From positions 13,254,874-13,318,873 of the forward strand of contig OZ020490.1 of assembly GCA_963971405.1 (NCBI GenBank): DNA of 64,000 nt. Reading direction: 5' to 3'. The notes under the pieces were generated by a model. That model ran no database searches, was not told the origin of the DNA, and saw only the letters and a program-made list of their open reading frames with translations. Positions 53,405 to 64,000 of this stretch are shown here, piece by piece. This DNA comes from Psococerastis gibbosa. Taxonomy: Eukaryota; Arthropoda; Insecta; Psocodea; Psocidae. The translations under genes were made by a program, and so were the position numbers. The first letter of the stretch is position 1; the number at the start of each line of letters is the position of its first letter.

Positions 53405-54185
53405 AGCAGAAGAAGTAGTAGATTTTATCCCTCCGGTTGTCTCTAGTTAATGTCCATAGTTAGATTCTGGGGTCAAAAACAGCTTAATTGGCTAATTATA
53501 CAGTTATACAGTAGATTCATTTATATATACACATCCAGAAAAAATAAAAACGGTTTAGGGCGGTTGAAAATTGTTAAATTACAGACTCCCTCTCTCCTGC
53601 CCCCTCCTTCTCGGTCGCACCCGTCTCCGCAGCCTGCCCACAGCGCCATTGAGCCCGTGGGAAATTGTGCGACCCTTTTCACTATGCGAAAAAATCAACA
53701 ATGCAAAATAAATGGTCTGTAACGTCGCTGAACGAGATATATGGGTGGGGAAGGCTCAAGTGGTGACCTTTCATACCTCAGCTGTGACCCCCAACCTCCC
53801 TCGACTTTTCTACCTTCCAGCCCATGCACGATCTGCATACATAACACTATTAAGACTGGGTTTAAGTAGTTTAGACTCTGCTCGTCTATTATATGCAGTC
53901 ATTTCGGCAGTTTATATTTTTATTCCCGGGCAAGCTTTAGGATACCAACAAGAAATTTTGCAGTGACAAAAACATTCTCCCAACTAGACTCTCAAAAATT
54001 TATTTCCCCTGCGATTTAGGTAGTGAGAAAAAAATCAGAGCTCGTAGGTGCTTGGTAGGCTTAGGGGTAACGCCCAAGACTGAAATATTCCAGGTTGATT
54101 GTCCTAGGCAGAATGCAATACCTCTGCTACTGCATTTTTTAGGGAGCTGGTAAATTTACGAGGTGGGGAGGGGGAAGCTGTCTCG
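53405..54185. other. Unassigned stretch with a G+C-richer island
   Basis: About 53580-53830 is more G+C-rich than its surroundings. An 84-codon frame at 53712-53966 has no recognisable domain. Confidence 0.35.
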
Positions 54186-54199
54186 GAGATAACTTGAAT

Positions 54200-55340
54200 A
54201 TTTCAGCAGTCACTTCTGTTTTCAGGCCGATTCAAACGTTTAAACCCATTCATTCGCAATACGTAACCGCAACCTGTCGTCTAGCTGCAAATCTGGCTTC
54301 AACTGCAAATTGTGCACGACATGGTTTAGGAATGCATGCGAGACAACTCACTGTTGTCTTGTGCCCTCTTCAGTTTTGCATAGAAATTTAATCTTGCATT
54401 GTTATTCGAGCCTGAACTTCTGAAAACGACAATACGCTGGAAGACCGCGGTTTATTTGCTAATCTGACTTCAACTGTAAATTGTGCACAGCGTGGTTTAG
54501 GAATGCATGCGAGACAACTCACTGTTGTCTCGTGCCCTCTTCAGTTTTGCATAGAAATTTAATTTTGCATTGTTATTCGAACTTCTGAAAACGACAATAC
54601 GCTGGAAGACCGCGGTTTATTTGCAAATTTGACTTCAACTGCAAATTGTGCTTGGCATGGTTTAGGAATGCATGAGAGACAACTCACTGTTGTCTCGTGC
54701 CCTCTTCAGTTTTGCATAGAAATTTAATTTTGCATTGTTATTCGAACTTCTGAAAACGACAATACGCTGGAAGACCGCGGTTTATTTGCAAATTTGACTT
54801 CAACTGCAAATTGTGCTTGGCATGGTTTAGGAATGCATGTGAGGCAACTCATTGTTGTCTCGTGCCCTCTTCAGTTTTGCATAGAAATTTAATCTTGCAT
54901 TGTCGTTCGAGCCTGAACTTCTGAAAACGACAATACGCTGGAAGACCGCGGTTTATTTGCAAATTTGACTTCAACTGCAAATTGTGCTTGGCATGGTTTA
55001 GGAATGCATGAGAGACAACTCACTGTTGTCTCGTGCCCTCTTCAGTTTTGCGTAGAAATTTAATCTTGCACTGTTGTTCCAGCCTGAACTTCTGAAAACG
55101 ACAATACGCTGGAAGACCGCGGTTTATTTGCAAATCTGACTTCAACTGCAAATTGTGCACGGCGTGGTTTAGGAATGAATGTGAGGCAACTCTGTCTTGT
55201 CTCGTGCCCTCTTCAGTTTTCCCTGGAAATTTAATTCTGGAATATTATTCTGCAGGAACACCTCATAGCACTGGAAGACCGCAATTGGTAACCTGCGATC
55301 TAGTAGCAAATGTGACTTCGACAGATGCAAGTTTGTACAT
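54200..55340 (+). repeat. Satellite, unit 165-171 bp, about six copies
   Basis: The AACTG-AAATTGTGC mark recurs at 54301, 54472, 54637, 54802, 54973 and 55144, giving steps of 171, 165, 165, 171 and 171 bp. The 6-bp difference is the presence or absence of one small block after GTTATTCGA. Each unit carries GAGACAAC-TCACT-GTTGTCTC, a spaced inverted repeat, and GACAATACGCTGGAAGACCG. The first and last units are degraded. Confidence 0.92.
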
Positions 55341-55350
55341 GGTATAAGGT

Positions 55351-55539
55351 CAAGACATTTAGAGTAGTGGTACGGACTCTGACTTTCACCCGAAAGGTTG
55401 TTGGTTCCTACACTTCCTACATTTTCTGGCCATGCCTCGGAGGGCATGTAAGGCAGGCGGTCCCGGGCCTTCCTAGTTTAGTGTAAGAGAGGGCTTTATA
55501 GCCCTAACTCCGCTAGGTTGGCTTAGTAATAGAACAAAA
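55351..55539 (+). mobile_element. SINE A with LINE-shared hairpin tail, copy 2
   Basis: The head has TAGAGTAGTGGTACGGACTC and a B box worn to GGTTCCTACAC. The body has CATTTTCTGGCCATGCC and GGCGGTCCCGGGCC. The tail hairpin at 55490-55505 (AGGGCT, loop TTAT, AGCCCT) is followed by AACTCCGCTAGG. It lies directly after the satellite. Confidence 0.8.
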
Positions 55540-55545
55540 AAGTCA

Positions 55546-56385
55546 AAGTCAATATTTATTTATAAGGTTACAATTACGCATATGAGGCACAAGAAATGAG
55601 TCTTTTCTCGTGCCCTAATCAAAGTTTTCTGCGATCTGCAGAATACAACATTCAGCTGGATGTTCTCTACCCAAAAACTGCTGACAACTGTAGCTGAAGC
55701 CCCCAGGGGCTGACAACATCATCTTAAGCAGTGTTGGACGCAACCCATACCAAACCAAGATTTTTTAAGGTATGGCTTGACATGACATGACTTGTCATGA
55801 AATCAAATGAGATAGGACTTGGCCTGGTGTTTGGTATGTTCCCAAGCTGAACACCAAGTCAAGCTTTTGATTGGTTTTATAGGGAGTTACAAAAATGGAA
55901 AATCTTCTTGGCAAAAGGAAGATAATTGAAAAAATAAATAGAAATAAAGGTATTCAGCCATAACAGACTATGGACGAATGGAAACGAGTGCTAAACCCGA
56001 CTGAAAAGGACTGGCAAATCGCTGACAGCGTTACTCTTTCTGCTCCTTTTTCATTGTCATGACCACTTTTCCTTTTCTTTTTTTAAATTCACCACCCTAA
56101 ATTCGACAATTTCCTGCGGTTTTATCTGCCTTCCGTAACAGCAGCCGTTTTGGATTATTATATACAATTTACATGCTCCCTATTGTGCTGGAAATGGTGC
56201 TTCGAAGTGTTTTGCAACTTGAGACTTTTCTTTTTTTTTTATTGATGAAGCCATTTTCAAGTTCAGTTTACTTGGACAGCAGTTTTTATACGATCGTGAC
56301 CTCCTTAAAAAAGAAGAAGGAGAAGAAGCAAGATATGAAGGGTTTTAGACTTTAGGAACTCGCCCAAAACAGTTGTCATTTAATT
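55546..56385. other. Unassigned stretch
   Basis: No supported gene. A local TGACATGACATGACTTGTCA run lies at about 55778-55800. Confidence 0.4.
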
Positions 56386-56585
56386 TAGCGACTTCGGTGG
56401 CAAGTTGGTAGCGTGGTTGTACTTGTGCGAGTCTCTACACACCTTGCGATCGGAGACGTGTCGTAACTCGACGCTAGTACCTATTACTCAGTAATAGACT
56501 ATTCGGTTACTTAGTGAGGCACTTGAAGAGGTTAATCGGATACATTCATTAAATTGTTTGTACGCAATTAACCTTTTATAAAAGA
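56386..56585 (+). mobile_element. SINE B, complete copy
   Basis: About 200 bp. The head has TGGCAAGTTGG (A-box-like, 56398-56408) and GTGCGAGTCTC (B-box-like, 56425-56435). The body carries CGATCGGAGACGTGTCGTAA, TTACTTAGTGAGGCACTTGA and TACATTCATTAAATTG. It ends AACCTTTTATAAAAG. Partial copies lie at 4.14, 46.0 and 49.3 kb. It is tRNA-derived by box arrangement; the source tRNA is unclear. Confidence 0.7.
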
Positions 56586-56589
56586 AAAA

Positions 56590-57690
56590 GAATTCATTCA
56601 AGTGATTTTAAAATAATAATAATATATTACAAAAATACAATACATAATAATACCATCCCGCATCACCAAGCTAGCGCTTATTTGGGACAAAAGACTCATA
56701 CAGTGCTGCTAAACAAGGCTTAATCATTAATTTTTGTTATTATAATAATAATAAAGCTATGTACATTACTGACTCGCGACTTATTTGTTCTTTCATAAAA
56801 GACAGTGAATAAGTGTTCTATAATTTTAAAGTTCTATATTATTAAAATTAAATTTAGTCTAGTAAAAGCCAGATGAACCCACCGCTGAACGTGTTTTATC
56901 TTCTCACTATTGAAAAAGTAGGTGGATCTCATTGGAATTCTTGAGTATTTGGGGACTGCAGTGTATGCAGTGTAGTATTTAAATAACTTGGTAAATTTAA
57001 TAAAAAATTAAAATTAAAATAAAAACATATTTTTTTAGCAAATTTTCTACGTTCCTAAATTAGTAATAAAACAAATAAAATCTCAGTTTTCCTCTAAAGC
57101 GGAGAGAAAATAATGAAATTATAGTCCTTCCAAGGTGTTGTCACGGTATCATTTTTATAGTAAATTTAAAATGAGAAAAAGCCTAGTTCCACGTTCCTTA
57201 TTTACAGTACGTACTTATACTTCCAACTAAAATAATCTGGGACAGGGGGGGGGGGGGTTGTGACCCGTAGTTCCACTTGCAAACTACCCGTATAATAGGA
57301 TTTAATTGGAACTTAACGCCGTTTTTGCGTACCTTCGTACATACAGTAGGTGTAATAATCAAAGGATTAATACTCATATAAAGTCCAATTGAGGGTTGTG
57401 GGTTCGGGTCTCGGGTAAATTACTTTATTAGAAATTAAGAACTGTGTCAATAAATTTGTCTACCCATGGAACAAATATTTCACCGTCTCTTTCTTATCAA
57501 AATAGTAACTCCTAACTGTATGTAAATATAGGATGAAACTGCCAGCATATGTATTTAATGTATATACACATTGAAATAAAAATAAAAATTAAAAAAAAAT
57601 ACATTGGTTGCTGAAGAAAACATAGCCTATATGATCAACAATACAATTACAATTTACATGTTATATGCACGTACTTTGTATATCATATTC
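56590..57690. other. Unassigned AT-rich stretch
   Basis: A 13-14 G run lies at about 57246. GTTGTGGGTTCGGGTCTCGG near 57396 resembles an isolated B box. No gene. Confidence 0.4.
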
Positions 57691-57691
57691 A

Positions 57692-57873
57692 GTCAGGACA
57701 TGTAAAGTAGTTGAACGGACTCCAACTTTCACCCAAAGGGTTCGAGTCCCACACTTGCTACATTTTCTGGCCATGCTTCGGAGGGCATGTAAAGCAGGCG
57801 GTCCCGGGCTTTCCTAGTTGAGTGTAAGAGAGGGCTTATAGCCACTAGGTTGGCTTAGTAATAGAACAAAAAA
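57692..57873 (+). mobile_element. SINE A, internally deleted copy 3
   Basis: The head is ACATGTAAAGTAGTTGAACG and the B box is GGTTCGAGTCC, with 8 bases missing just before it. In the tail, GAGAGGGCTTATAGCC joins CACTAGG, so part of the hairpin's right side and the AACTCCG block are lost. Confidence 0.8.
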
Positions 57874-57879
57874 TTCGAT

Positions 57880-58590
57880 ATTTATTTATTTATACTTGTT
57901 TACTTAACTATAAGGTACTGTCCATTGAGTAACTAAAGCCAGTTTGATTGGAATAACGTTAAATTGAGTAGCTAATCTAAATTTGCAACATAATTAATTC
58001 AACAATATTAATTCAAAATGCAACAATTTTTTCTGCAAAACTAGTACAATATAATTTGAAGTTTTGGTAGTCATTTTTGGGAGAAAAATGTAGTAACAAA
58101 TAATTTGTCTACATTGCAAACACTTGCATAAACGCAATGAAACTGCTAGTCAATGCAATAGATTCACATTCAGTTCATTTATAAATGTCGTGCGTTTTGT
58201 GGGCACATAAAATGTACATATAACGCTGTATACAATATATAGTAGCCTTAAACAAGAAATATATGTATTAATCATTGGAATGCAAATTTAGGCAATAAAT
58301 TACTCAATGTCGACATTAAACATGGACCTAAGCTACGCCCCTCTCATGGTTCATAATTATGGACTTGCTTACAATACATAAAAAATAAGTTATAAATTTC
58401 TCTGGCAACCAGCCCGTTACAGAATAGAAATTGCAACATTTCAGCAGTCTATTCCTTATTAGAATGCAACCCTCATTGTATATCGTACAATACACACGTG
58501 CAGTACCTATTCAGCAAAAACTTATATAGCCATGGCTATTCAATAATTACACAGATGGGATCCAGGGGGGGGGGGCAGGTGAAAAAGTTC
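57880..58590. other. Unassigned AT-rich stretch
   Basis: Includes an 11-G run at about 58565. No gene. Confidence 0.4.
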
Positions 58591-58596
58591 TATTAA

Positions 58597-58650
58597 GGCG
58601 GCTATTCCATCTGTCAATAATATGCTAAATTCAGCACAATGACCAATCCT
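58597..58650. repeat. Lone end of the 679-bp MITE subtype
   Basis: TAA followed by GGCGGCTATTCCATCTGTCA, matching the left end at 50794. No opposite end was found. Confidence 0.5.
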
Positions 58651-59180
58651 GCATTTTAACTAGGTATCAAATTTCAACGTACCTCATTTTGTTACCTAAT
58701 CGGAAAAATTATTCGTTACTAAATAAATCCAATAGAGCGCTCAAGGATTCGGAATTAAGGGTTGGGATTCGAAACCCATTAAACCCTAAGTCTCCTCCTG
58801 ATGAATCCCTATTACTACCTCATATTCACAAATAAATCCGGCTCGTATCAAAAAATAACCCATAGTTAAATGCAGTAATCCAGGCATGGGATCAGTCCGA
58901 ACTGAAACTGCTGGGGATTAGCTAAAGCTGGCATAGAGAGCTAACATGGATGGAGTACATGTTGATAAATGATCTCAATGAGTGCTTCCGCCATCCGGTT
59001 TTGGTTTTTGGCGGGAAATCCGCCAGGTTTTAAAATCAAAGCCTATCGTTTAGCTTTGATAGTGGTTGCATTTGAGATCAAAGGCTGTTTTTTAAATAAT
59101 ATTATTTAATTAAAAGGGTTTGCTTTAGATACTGGAGGCAATGAAATGATACTTTCGTATTGTTTCTCTCTCTCCCGCTG

Positions 59181-59366
59181 TAGCGTACTGGTACTCTGAC
59201 TTTCACCCGAAAGGTTGTTGGTTCGAGTCCCACACTGGCTACATTTTCTGGCCATGCTTCGGAGATAATGTAAAGCAGGCGGTCCCGGGCCTACCTAGTT
59301 GAGTGTAAGAGAGGGCTTTATAGCCCTAACTCCGCTAGGTTGGCTTAGTAATAGAAACAATAAAAT
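59181..59366 (+). mobile_element. SINE A with LINE-shared hairpin tail, copy 4
   Basis: Perfect B box GGTTCGAGTCC at 59220-59230; the A-box side is worn (GCGTACTGGTACTC). The body has GGCGGTCCCGGGCC, the hairpin is at 59312-59327 (AGGGCT, TTTA-type loop, AGCCCT) and then AACTCCGCTAGG. It ends near AATAGAAACAATAAAAT. Confidence 0.85.
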
Positions 59367-59369
59367 CTC

Positions 59370-60600
59370 CTTATTTATTTATTTCTCTCTCTCTTGTAGC
59401 CTACGTCACAGGTTCTCATCTCTTGCCTTTATAACTTGGTTTCTACGTTAGTCTGTCAGCGTAACACCACAGGATCTTCTTAGTGTGAAGAAAATATGAT
59501 TCACGCATCAGAAACGAGAGTCACTTTACAACTAACCTTTAAGTTAATTTATTTATATAATGAATTATAAAATTATAAAAATATTGATAAAGTTATTATT
59601 TTTAGTTATTTATTTTTTAAGGACTTTTTATGAACCCAGCCCAAAGGTTCCTTGTCCATTCCCCCCCCCCCCCCCCAACGTTTCACTGCTACTGCAAATA
59701 TATATAGCTTATGGTTCGGCGCCAGTTAACTATTAATTATAATTCTAGTCTACAGTCTTATCGTTGCAACAAACACACTTTATCACTAGACTCACTCTAC
59801 AAAGCAGAGATCATCTCCAAATTGGAAACTGGAAAATGCCGTCAAAAAGAGAGTCAAGTCACTTTTTGAATCAATAAAGAAAGCATTCATTTAAAATAAG
59901 TGCTACTCCAAAAATTTTCAAGGAAAATTGTCAGGAAAAGAACAAGGTAGGAAAAATAATAACACTCCAAACACGCCTGGAATGGAGTAATAACAGTTGA
60001 AGAGAGGCATTCATGTGTTGGGGAGCCCCCCTTCCCCCCGAATTTCAAAAAAGGGTAAAATTCCTCTACGTGCATACGGACAACAGTGTTATGCATTATT
60101 TAAGTTTTGTTTTAGTCTGCAATAAGGGAATAGCGCTACATTTTTGTTTTATTTGTCTGGTGAATAATGCACTTTTTGCAGACATATTTTGAGCTTGGAA
60201 AATCAATGCGGAGTTATTCTTTTTTACTCACATGCAGTACAGATACTGTTTGTAGTTTTTTGTGGTCCCCAAGCATCCATATTGGATATCACTGCATTGA
60301 TTTTGAGAAACACAAGCATCAACCGCTTTTACAATAGTTTGCCGAGTATTGGCTATGGCTAACGATCGTCAAAGTCAAGATAAGGTGGCTCCCACGAACT
60401 TCCAAAAAACTTTTCTTTCTTCGGTAAATGTGAACCTCAGAGAATAGGACCCCCTGGAGGTTGGCTGAAGCAAGTACCCTGTACATGCAAGTACATGTAC
60501 CCTACGTAGAGTAGTAGTACGGTTAGTTGATTCAAGTCCCACATTTGTTCATATAATACGGTGGAACCAAAGTCATTATTTGTTTGGAATGTTTTTGTCA
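59370..60600. other. Unassigned stretch
   Basis: A 16-C run lies at about 59660. Short frames on the minus strand near 59.9-60.1 kb have no recognisable content. Confidence 0.4.
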
Positions 60601-60608
60601 TTTGCATT

Positions 60609-60910
60609 CAGAGGCGTAAAGTTTTTTTTAGAATGATGGCGGGGGCAAAACTAAGTAGACCTTATGACGTCATCAGGCAGGATAAAGAAAAATTGAAAAT
60701 ATAAGTGCAAAATAGTAGTGTTTCACGCATTTTAATAGTAGTAAAGTATGGCTGTAGATTTTACAAAGCTAAAGGAAGTTGAAGGAATGTTTATGTTCAT
60801 AATGCTGCAAAGGGGCCCGGGGGGTCTCCATGAACCACGTCTTACAAAAGGAGATGGGGGTAGGGGGGGGGGGCAAGATGGACCGTGCCCCCGCTAAGTT
60901 TACGCCCCTG
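60609..60910. mobile_element. hAT-like MITE, 302 bp
   Basis: Ends CAGAGGCGTAAAGTTT and the mirror of CAGGGGCGTAAACTTAGC. Flanks TTTGCATT (60601-60608) and CTTGAATT (60911-60918) look like a worn 8-bp duplication. It has a G run at about 60858. Non-coding. Confidence 0.6.
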
Positions 60911-61084
60911 CTTGAATTTACCAAAGGAAAGTTGGTCCTATTAGCAGTAAAAACAATTTTACCGCCTTGAAAATTTTTTTGCCTTGCTAGTGAGGGAAAA
61001 TACACATAATAAGATGACGCCTCTCTAACTGAAGTGGCTTATTAGCGCATGGTCTTTCGCAGTTTCTCTTAGAAGACAGTTTAG

Positions 61085-61300
61085 CCGGCCGCCATATCAA
61101 GTTGAATTCAGCGGACCAGAGCAGGTTCAAAGATGCAGATAACTTGGTTGTGTGCACAGTGCCGGTAGGGAAACGTGGTAGGACTTGTCCTGGGCACCTC
61201 CGAACTAATCGTGTGACTTCACTGTGTTTCCCAAGAATCCACTATAATCAGGAGGTCCACTGGAGTCCTATGGGCCCACACCGTGGCCTGGGACTGTGTC
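61085..61300 (+). repeat. Dispersed repeat C, partial copy
   Basis: Contains GTGTGCACAGTGCCGGTAGG, ACCTCCGAACTAATCGTGTG and CCACTATAATCAGGAGGTCC, in the same order as 22.6-22.8 kb. Confidence 0.6.
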
Positions 61301-61339
61301 AAACCATACTACTACTAGAAGACAGTTACGCGTGCGCCA

Positions 61340-62750
61340 GTTAAGGGAGGGAAAGCGTTTTTCCTCTATTCTCCATGCGCATACATACAGTAGCTTGGAA
61401 TTATTGCTTGACACTATACTTATTTATTTCGTACAGTAATTGTAATTCATGTGGTTAAGGAACTCTTCAACCCATCTGCACATCGTCGATTGAGCCCTCG
61501 GAAGATATAAAAGAAATTATGAGGACATATGGAATTTCAAATTGACACTTTAAATGAGACTCCTGCCCATTGAATGTTAAATAAATTGAAAGTTATCGAA
61601 CGATTCGGGAGTTCCCATCGCCAGAAATGTGGTCACGTGACATAATGGGTTGTGTATCTGTCAGTCGATGATGTTTTCAGCGGGCCCCTAGAGATGACAT
61701 CTCTTGGCCGAGCTCCAGAAATAGTTTATTTATTTTTTGCCACGAAAACTGTTTGAAACATCCGAGTAAATGAGTTTTCTACGAGAGGGACTGTTGGCCA
61801 TGTTTTCATATTTTATGTTTGTATTTTCTCGTAGAGACAAGTCACCTTCAAAAAAAGGTTCCTTTTATGGTATGGATGTATTTTGGGCGCGGATTTGCCT
61901 AATAAAGTGATATTATATTATCATTATATTATGTTTTGATGTAAAATATATTTGAAAACATTTTCTTTTTCTGTCTGAGGTGACATCTTGCATTCAAACT
62001 AGCCCAGACAAACCTCTCAGGGGGTTTTTGGTACTCTAGGAAATATTGTATGCCTTGTAGTTTCTGTTGAATATATGCTCTTGGGAGTTTTAGTATTTAT
62101 TTCTAAATTCTATGAAGGACTGAAGTCTCTATCCACCCATACAAAGAAGCCTATGTAGTTTTTTTCCAATTAACTCAGAACTTTATTCAGAAAAATGCCA
62201 AAAAATTGACAATGTAAAAATGCAAGGTGGTCCAACATTGCTCAGTATTGTAGTACATAGTATGTTCTACATATATGTGCCAAAAGTTGCATACGTTTAA
62301 ATCACTATTCTAATCTATACAAAATTATAGAAAATAGCACTTGGCCCAAAATCAAACGATCTTTATCACCTAATTTTCAAGCACGGAATTACGAAATTGA
62401 TTGTTTACCCCCAGGTATAATGAACCTAGCTGCTAAATTCCGAAAAAAGGGCCCTAGCGTGCGAGACCGCACGCAGGGTGGTCAATGGGTCAAGGAGCCA
62501 AGGGGTTTGATAATGTTATTTCTTGAAGTCTTAAGGAAGAAAGCCACACACACAGTGGGTTTAGTTAGAACGCAATCTCCAGCACGGCATTTGATGATTA
62601 CGTGTAAACCTGTGGTTCGAAAAAAAAAATTCGATCGATAAAACTTGCAATCCATCACTACCCAACACCTTGTTAAGAATTTCGTTGACAGTTTTACGGG
62701 TTTAGGGGATGTTTTGTAAATAAACAATGACTCAGGTGGTGTTATGTCTA
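61340..62750. other. Unassigned AT-rich stretch
   Basis: No repeat shared within the window and no recognisable gene. A 73-codon frame at 62420-62641 has mixed composition but no known motif. Confidence 0.4.
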
Positions 62751-62756
62751 TATTAA

Positions 62757-63047
62757 GGCACTATATACCCGGGTATTGTCATCCGCCATTTTTTTATCCT
62801 ATATTTCCTATATGGTAAGTATTGTGATTATTTTTAAGAAAAGTAAAAGATTGAAAAAAACGAAAACACGTTTTAGTATTTTTTTTATTAAACACTTCCC
62901 TAATTGGTAGAACGTTTTTTAAATAAAAATAAATAAACAACGATAAATTTCTAATGATAAATAGGTAAACACCCAATGCTTGGCTTATGCACCAGGCTAA
63001 TAATAGATAAAAAATGGCGGATGACAATACCTGTCTAATATAGAGCC
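62757..63047. mobile_element. Fold-back MITE, 291 bp
   Basis: Left GGCACTATATACC and GTATTGTCATCCGCCATTTT are mirrored at the right by AAAATGGCGGATGACAATAC and TATAGAGCC. Flanking triplets are TAA and CTA (one mismatch), fitting a 3-bp duplication. Confidence 0.65.
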
Positions 63048-63049
63048 CT

Positions 63050-64000
63050 AGTCTATATAATCATCTGTGATGTAATCAGGTTAGTTAAGATGTGGTAAAT
63101 ATTGGTAAATAAACTACGCTGAGTTGAGCTATGTGTCGCAGCAGACAAATCACGGTAAGTTGACTGAGGTGTTACGCATCTGTAACAGTCATCTTACCAA
63201 ATTGATAACAACGTCTTACAATACAATGGTAACAACATGAGAAAAATCCAAACCATCAGGAGAGTAGTGCGCTTTATAGTATGATACTATGATAATCAAT
63301 CGAACTTATTTTTATCATATTTATCATATATTCTCATAATGGTGACGACAATGGATCCCTCTATCCTTCTTTTTTCTTTCTTTTTTCGCTCTTCCTCTCT
63401 TGTTTCTTCTCTATTTAATTTTAAGCATCTATCAATAATTAAAACAATATTTTTGTTTTTTAAGGTTAGCATGAAAAGAAGACTTAATTTAGTCATATTG
63501 TTCGCCTTTTGCTTTGTTTTTTTGGAATAAAGTCGTTTTCAATTCAATTCGATTCATATTTTGAGCAATGTATATTCCAATTAAAATTGGACGTTGTCCC
63601 TATTTTCTATAATGAATTTCTGTTATTCTCCCTAATTTGAAGCCTGTGGTGTGTATAACCATTAAAACCTGTCTAAAGTTTCAAACTCAAAATAGGAAAG
63701 GGGTCAGCGGCAAGAGATTTCATCAGGGTATAACTCAAAATGCCACGGAATTTAAAATTCATGAAAATTTCCTCGAAACCAGGGTTTTTGGACCTCGTTT
63801 AATAATTCTCATTGCAATTACAAAAAACCATATAAAAACTTACTACTCCCATGCAGAGTATTAATTAAGCACCTCTTGATTTTAATCTGTATAGTTTAAC
63901 ATAAAAACAGAGTTGAAAATTTCGAAAATGTTAATGTAAAAAATTTATGATTTATACATTTGAGGCTGTTGAATAAAATCTACTAGTATTATTATTAATG
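63050..64000. other. AT-rich end of window with a retroposon 3' end
   Basis: At about 63480-63560 the blocks TTGTTCGCCTTTTG, GGAATAAAGTCGTTTTC and AATTCAATTCG match the short retroposon at 6.89 kb. Nothing else could be supported. Confidence 0.45.

Noticed and set aside
54200..55340. CRISPR-like array
   Set aside because: Units are contiguous 165-171 bp repeats without spacers in a eukaryotic background; it is a satellite.

Overview
The window is non-coding, repeat-rich DNA from an animal genome, most likely an invertebrate and perhaps an arthropod. That guess rests on AT-rich sequence, a BEL/Pao LTR retrotransposon, tails of several LINE clades, tRNA-headed SINEs, many fold-back DNA elements and trinucleotide microsatellites. 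No prokaryotic gene organisation is present. The species cannot be named from the sequence alone, and no confident single-copy host gene was found. Two short open stretches (about 4.7-5.0 kb and 5.8-6.0 kb) could be host exons but are unrecognised.

The best-defined object is a 5,915-bp BEL/Pao-type element at 31230-37144, minus strand. It has two 634-bp LTRs that differ at one position, a perfect 5-bp target duplication, a primer-binding site and one uninterrupted 1,273-codon Gag-protease-RT-RNase H reading frame. It ends before an integrase, and the protease and RT catalytic motifs carry substitutions (D-N-G and Y-V-E-D). It therefore looks young but non-autonomous, and sits against a decayed LINE tail.

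Region by region: 0-6 kb holds an RTE-like LINE fragment, a dispersed element with a TCTG-rich tract, poly-G/C repeats, and a truncated poly(A) LINE with a 13-bp target duplication. 6-13 kb holds three fold-back elements with AGAGTG ends and one TA-flanked fold-back. 13-25 kb holds LINE tails (one with a GAA tail, one with an RNase H domain), a composite nested MITE, and a CR1/L2/Jockey-like LINE whose 3' end is shared with SINEs elsewhere in the window. 25-31 kb holds another TCTG-type element, a 939-bp hAT-like element with 8-bp target duplications and G/C-rich hairpin units, a fold-back element and a tandem repeat. 37-43 kb holds a 740-bp Harbinger-like element and a second copy of the nested MITE lodged in an older repeat. 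43-52 kb holds more LINE tails (two arranged tail to tail), SINEs, and two further MITEs with 3-bp duplications. 52-56 kb holds a GAA/GAT microsatellite and a 165/171-bp satellite. 55-64 kb holds three SINEs that share the LINE hairpin tail, a tRNA-headed SINE of another family, a hAT-like element and a further fold-back.

The logic of the window is layered insertion. LINE enzymes probably moved the SINEs, DNA transposases acting in trans moved the MITEs, and a full-length BEL helper probably moved the integrase-less copy. Several insertions sit inside others, so relative ages can be read directly.
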